Assembly (NCBI RefSeq): GCF_014841115.1
Contig: NZ_JACYTP010000003.1
Span: forward strand, 124,001-188,000
Source of the DNA: Photobacterium arenosum
GTDB taxonomy: Bacteria; Pseudomonadota; Gammaproteobacteria; Enterobacterales; Vibrionaceae
Reading direction: 5' to 3'
DNA: 64,000 nucleotides
Position numbers and translations under genes: made by a program. The notes under the pieces were generated by a model. The model ran no database searches and was not told the DNA's origin. It saw only the letters and a program-made list of their open reading frames with translations. The first letter of the stretch is position 1; each line of letters opens with the position of its first letter. Of the stretch, positions 60,713 through 64,000 are shown piece by piece.

Positions 60713-60741
60713 AAAAAGGGAGCGATTTCGCTCCCTTTTTT
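60713..60741 (+). terminator. Terminator of the SulP-Usp operon
   Basis: Perfect 13-bp stem AAAAAGGGAGCGA/TCGCTCCCTTTTT with a 2-nt loop and a final T. Strong and symmetric, so usable in both directions. Confidence 0.93.
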
Positions 60742-60752
60742 GTCGCCTCTAA

Positions 60753-60773
60753 ACCACCGCCTATGGCGGTGGT
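60753..60773. other. Second hairpin after the SulP-Usp terminator
   Basis: Perfect 9-bp G/C-rich stem ACCACCGCC/GGCGGTGGT with loop TAT, only 12 nt after the main terminator. It may be a back-up terminator, an RNA structure or a protein site. Confidence 0.5.
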
Positions 60774-60948
60774 GATTGTTTGACCTCTGTGATCCGTCAT
60801 GCGGCTGTGGTGGTTGTGGCAGCTCAGCGCAAACAACGACAGGCAAGACACAGATAGGCTGTGCTTGTTTGAATATTGCATTGACCTGGCAGGGATGCGT
60901 ACTCTGTAATCAAGCGTAAAGATAACCTGATAGTGATGAGGGAAATGG

Positions 60949-61422
60949 ATGCCAGATAAGAGAAAACCGTCCGTGCTGTTAGTCTGCATGGGCAATATTT
61001 GCCGCTCGCCAACCGCAGAAGCTGTGTTGCGTGCTAAGGCAGTGAAAGCGGGCGTCGAGGTTGAGATCGATTCTGCAGGTACGATTGGGTATCACGAAGG
61101 AAAACGGCCGGACAGTCGTTCGCGTGCTGCCGGGGAAGCCAGAGGATACAGCTTTGAGGGGATCCGCGCCCGCCAGATAGTTGTCGGCGATTTCGAAAAG
61201 TTTGATTTAATTCTGGTTGCGGACAGGCAAAATTTGTCTGATCTGACAGCCATCTGTCCGGCAGAATATCTTTCTAAGCTGTCCTTGTTACTGGCCTTTG
61301 CGGATGCAGAGGAAGATGAAGTACCGGACCCGTACTATGGCGGCGAGGAGGGTTTCGAGCATGTGCTGGATTTAATCGAAGCTGCTGCGGACAGGATAGT
61401 TGCTGGTCTGAAACAAAGGTGA
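60949..61422 (+). CDS. Low-molecular-weight protein-tyrosine phosphatase
   Basis: A 157-residue LMW-PTP. The P-loop is CMGNICRS with nucleophile C13 and R19; the general acid is D127 in DPYYGGEEGF. It resembles Wzb/Etp, but there is no capsule or exopolysaccharide kinase (wzc) locus next to it, so it is more like the stand-alone YfkJ/Stp class. The ATG has GAGGGAA 4 nt upstream. It stands alone between terminators. Confidence 0.93.
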   Translation: MPDKRKPSVLLVCMGNICRSPTAEAVLRAKAVKAGVEVEIDSAGTIGYHEGKRPDSRSRAAGEARGYSFEGIRARQIVVGDFEKFDLILVADRQNLSDLTAICPAEYLSKLSLLLAFADAEEDEVPDPYYGGEEGFEHVLDLIEAAADRIVAGLKQR

Positions 61423-61497
61423 TCTGGCGTGCACTGTAAGTGGCTCTGAGTTAAGTGGCCTGACTGGAGATGTACGTTAATCCGAAACACAGAAAGT

Positions 61498-61525
61498 AAA
61501 AAGCCATGCAAACGCATGGCTTTTT
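61498..61525. terminator. Bidirectional terminator between the phosphatase gene and rne
   Basis: Perfect 12-bp stem AAAAAGCCATGC/GCATGGCTTTTT with loop AAAC. T-runs on both strands serve the converging genes. Confidence 0.93.
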
Positions 61526-61546
61526 GTCTTTATTACTGCGTCAGAG

Positions 61547-64000
61547 TTACTCTTGTGTCTCTGAGGCTGCTTTGGTCATTGGCGCCGAAGCAACGTTAGT
61601 TGCTGTCTGACTACCTGCCTGACGGGCTTGAATCTGACTGGTACGTAACGGTGCAATCGCTACCGGTGTCGTATCCAGCACTTGCTGTGGAGCAGGTGCC
61701 TTAGTCATCGGAGACACGCTGTGAATCCCGCGGGGTGCGCTTGCCGTCACTTGCTGCTTAACGGCTGCTGTCACTTGGGCCATAACAGGCGGTTCAACGG
61801 TCTCTTGCGGACTGGCTTCTTCTGCCTGCTTTTCCGCAACAGTTTCTGCGACGGCTTCAGTGACAGTTTCTGCTACCAGAGGCACGGAAACGTCAGTGTC
61901 GGGAGCCGCGCTCTCAGAAACCTGGGTGGTTTCAGGTGCTTCAGCCACAGCTGCCGTTTCGGCTTGCTCAACGCGGGCTTGTACTGGCTCACTTTGCGCT
62001 GCAGTCTGACGAAGTGGCATGACTTTACCCATTGCCAGTTCCGGCATGGCCACACCGCTCAGTGATGCAGCCTGTGCCTCGGCGGATTGCTCAGCCTGTA
62101 CTGCTACTGCAAGGGTTTCAGTTTCTTCGGCGCTATCTTCTGCGGCGGTATCTTCTGCATGGACAGCTGGCTTGTCGTGACGAGGCCAGACTTTACCCAT
62201 TGCCATTTCAGGAGACGCCACACCGGTAGTTGGACGACGCTTAGGACGCTCAACAATGGAGACCACGTTTTCCATTTCGCCCAGGCTGTCAGACACTTCT
62301 TCTACCGCATGGGTAATGGCATCAGAGACTGCCTGATCGACCTGGTCTTCATCCTGTTGAGGACGCGTATCGCGGATGCGGCGACGACGTTGACCGCTGG
62401 CACGCAGGTGTCGTGGTGAGCGGCGGTTACGGCGTTGACCTTCCTGACCTTCCTGAGCATCTGTTTCCGACTGCACATCGGCAGATTCTAGCTCAGCGGC
62501 AGAGTTGGCTTCTTTGGCCATTTCGATACCGACGTTCTTAACACGGCTTGGCGTCTTATCGCTGACCGCAGCAGGAGCTTGCTCTGTGTCACCGGCTGGC
62601 TGCAGCTCTGCAGATTCCAGGCGGATCTTCTTATGCAGCTGGCGACGTTGACGGCGTTGTTTTACCTTCTCGGTCTTTGGTTGCTCAACGTTGTCGGTGG
62701 TCGCTTCAACGGTGTCAATTACCTCTGCCGTTTCAGCCTGTTGCTGCTTTTCTTTACGGCGTTGCTTTTGCACTTCATCGCGGCGTTGGCGTTTTTGCTC
62801 TTTGATTTCTTCATCAGCTATTGTGCGCGGTGCCGCCGCTTTCGCTGGCTTTTCAGCCTGGGCGTTACGGTCTTGCTTAGGACGCTCATTGCGGCGACGC
62901 TGCTGACGCTGACCTTTTTCGCCAGCTTTCGCGTCGCGTGAATCGCGATCATCATCCTGACGGTTACGGCTCTGACCCTGACGGCTGCCGTCTTTGCCGC
63001 GGCGGTTATCACGACGGTTGTCACGTCGGTTATCCTGGCGTACGGCAGGTGTAGTCTCTTGCTTTTCTGCAGGCTTCTCTTCAGCGGTGCTGCTAAAGAA
63101 GCTGGCAAGAGCGCTGAACAGTCGCTGGAACAGACCAGGCTTGCTTGCTGCTTTGGCCGTCGGCTCAGAGACTGTGGCAGGTGCAGGCTTAACAACCGGC
63201 GCTGGTGCTTTTGGCGCAGTAAATCCTTGCAGAATGGGCTCTTCACGCTTTTTGGTTGCACGCTCTGGTGCCGCTTCCGCTGCTTCTGTCTCACGTGTAG
63301 CTTCCAGCACTTGCGGAATGTGGTAAGACAAGGTGTCTTTTTCTTCGCCGGTACGTACACGCAGCACTTCAAAATGCGGTGTTTCAATATCAGCGTTAGG
63401 AACGATCACCACTCTTACATCGTGATATTTTTCGATGTGTTGTACAGAGCGACGTTTCTCGTTCAGCAGGTAGGACGCGACAGCAACCGGTACGATAGCC
63501 TGTACCTGAGAGCTGTTGTCTTTGAGTGCTTCTTCTTCAATTAGGCGAAGAATAGACAGAGACAGCGACTCGTTATCACGTACCACACCTGTACCTGTAC
63601 AGCGTGGGCAGACATGGTGGCTGGCTTCAGCCAGAGAAGGACTCAAACGCTGACGTGACATTTCCAGCAGGCCGAAGCGGGAGATACGGCCGATTTGCAC
63701 GCGGGCACGGTCCATTCGCACGGCTTCGCGCAGGCGGTTTTCCACTTCACGCTGGTGACGAACCGGGGTCATATCGATGAAGTCGATAACCACCAGGCCG
63801 CCTAAGTCGCGCAAACGCAGTTGACGGGCGATCTCGTCGGCCGCTTCCAGGTTGGTCTGCAGCGCGGTTTCTTCGATATCACCGCCCTTCGTGGCGCGGG
63901 CTGAGTTGATATCGATAGAAGTCAGAGCTTCTGTCGGGTCAATAACCACAGAACCACCGGAAGGCAGTCGCACTTCACGCTGGAAAGCCGATTCAATCTG
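61547..64000 (-). CDS. rne: Ribonuclease E, 5' end outside the window
   Basis: The gene enters from the right edge (first codons [10 protein letters not shown]) and about 817 codons are visible. Catalytic aspartates are in [11 protein letters not shown] and [13 protein letters not shown]. The zinc-link is [11 protein letters not shown]. After the catalytic part comes a membrane-binding amphipathic helix ([16 protein letters not shown]), then an arginine-rich RNA-binding region with the repeated unit RRDN (near 63000) and long E/A/Q-rich disordered stretches. At the end SPMTKAPAP and [10 protein letters not shown] resemble the E. coli PNPase-binding segment. RNase E matures rRNA and decays mRNA and Qrr-type sRNA targets. 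Complete in the visible part; no frameshift. Confidence 0.96.
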   Translation of the reverse strand, partial: QIESAFQREVRLPSGGSVVIDPTEALTSIDINSARATKGGDIEETALQTNLEAADEIARQLRLRDLGGLVVIDFIDMTPVRHQREVENRLREAVRMDRARVQIGRISRFGLLEMSRQRLSPSLAEASHHVCPRCTGTGVVRDNESLSLSILRLIEEEALKDNSSQVQAIVPVAVASYLLNEKRRSVQHIEKYHDVRVVIVPNADIETPHFEVLRVRTGEEKDTLSYHIPQVLEATRETEAAEAAPERATKKREEPILQGFTAPKAPAPVVKPAPATVSEPTAKAASKPGLFQRLFSALASFFSSTAEEKPAEKQETTPAVRQDNRRDNRRDNRRGKDGSRQGQSRNRQDDDRDSRDAKAGEKGQRQQRRRNERPKQDRNAQAEKPAKAAAPRTIADEEIKEQKRQRRDEVQKQRRKEKQQQAETAEVIDTVEATTDNVEQPKTEKVKQRRQRRQLHKKIRLESAELQPAGDTEQAPAAVSDKTPSRVKNVGIEMAKEANSAAELESADVQSETDAQEGQEGQRRNRRSPRHLRASGQRRRRIRDTRPQQDEDQVDQAVSDAITHAVEEVSDSLGEMENVVSIVERPKRRPTTGVASPEMAMGKVWPRHDKPAVHAEDTAAEDSAEETETLAVAVQAEQSAEAQAASLSGVAMPELAMGKVMPLRQTAAQSEPVQARVEQAETAAVAEAPETTQVSESAAPDTDVSVPLVAETVTEAVAETVAEKQAEEASPQETVEPPVMAQVTAAVKQQVTASAPRGIHSVSPMTKAPAPQQVLDTTPVAIAPLRTSQIQARQAGSQTATNVASAPMTKAASETQE

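Noticed and set aside
62980..63050. Short tandem repeats that look CRISPR-like
   Set aside because: They encode the RRDN repeat of RNase E in frame; there are no equal spacers.

Overview
This window reads as chromosome 1 of a Vibrionaceae bacterium with roughly balanced base composition, probably in or near Photobacterium. Three things point there. The block uvrB - Qrr sRNA - luxO - luxU - ybhK carries the vibrio quorum-sensing phosphorelay. The housekeeping gene order is largely the enterobacterial/vibrio one (mnmA-hflD-purB, cspD/clpS-clpA, infA-aat, cydCD-trxB, lrp-ftsK-lolA-rarA-serS, metG/mrp, udk-dcd-asmA). An aspartate/glutamate leucyltransferase gene (bpt) sits between infA and aat. 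The genus is inference; no rRNA gene is present. I see no insertion sequence, prophage, integrase, CRISPR array or tRNA gene, so this is a core-genome segment.

Layout. 1-4.4 kb: the end of uvrB, a divergent Qrr small RNA with a sigma-54 promoter and a LuxO box, luxO, luxU, ybhK, a LON-substrate-binding-domain gene and a small hypothetical gene. 4.6-7 kb: a Moco-riboswitch-like leader and moaA-C-D-E, with no moaB. 7-9.5 kb: a long regulatory region, a porin and two small genes below usual ORF cut-offs. 9.9-15.6 kb: the oligopeptide ABC transporter oppABCDF. 15.7-19.1 kb: a chemoreceptor and a ribosomal oxygenase. 19.2-23.3 kb: purB, hflD, mnmA, rluE, all leftward and divergent from icd. 25-30 kb: cspD, clpS, clpA, infA, bpt, aat, a compact N-degron proteolysis cluster. 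30-44 kb: a glycine-zipper protein, cydC, cydD, trxB, ald, lrp, ftsK, lolA, rarA, serS. 44-52 kb: an unknown membrane-anchored protein, a dicarboxylate/amino-acid symporter, metG, mrp, udk, dcd. 52-64 kb: asmA, a YdjM-type membrane protein, btuR, a SlyB-like lipoprotein, an NADPH-dependent reductase, ynfA, a SulP-Usp pair, a low-molecular-weight phosphatase and the 3' part of rne.

How the parts fit. LuxU passes phosphate to LuxO. Phosphorylated LuxO with sigma-54 should drive the Qrr RNA encoded just upstream of luxO. The most interesting observation is that the same architecture recurs about 3.7 kb away. Two TGCA-AAT-TGCA boxes (one a perfect match to the LuxO consensus as I recall it) lie about 90-120 bp upstream of a GG-N10-GC sigma-54-like element, and this points leftward into the LON-domain gene, with no Qrr-like RNA in between. 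If real, a protein-coding gene would be a direct LuxO/sigma-54 target.

Most genes are separated by clear Rho-independent terminators, several of them bidirectional. I moved several starts inward from the longest open frame where a Shine-Dalgarno sequence or family alignment supports it (moaA GTG, the porin, the chemoreceptor, mnmA, cspD, trxB, udk, asmA and others); the reason is given in each entry.
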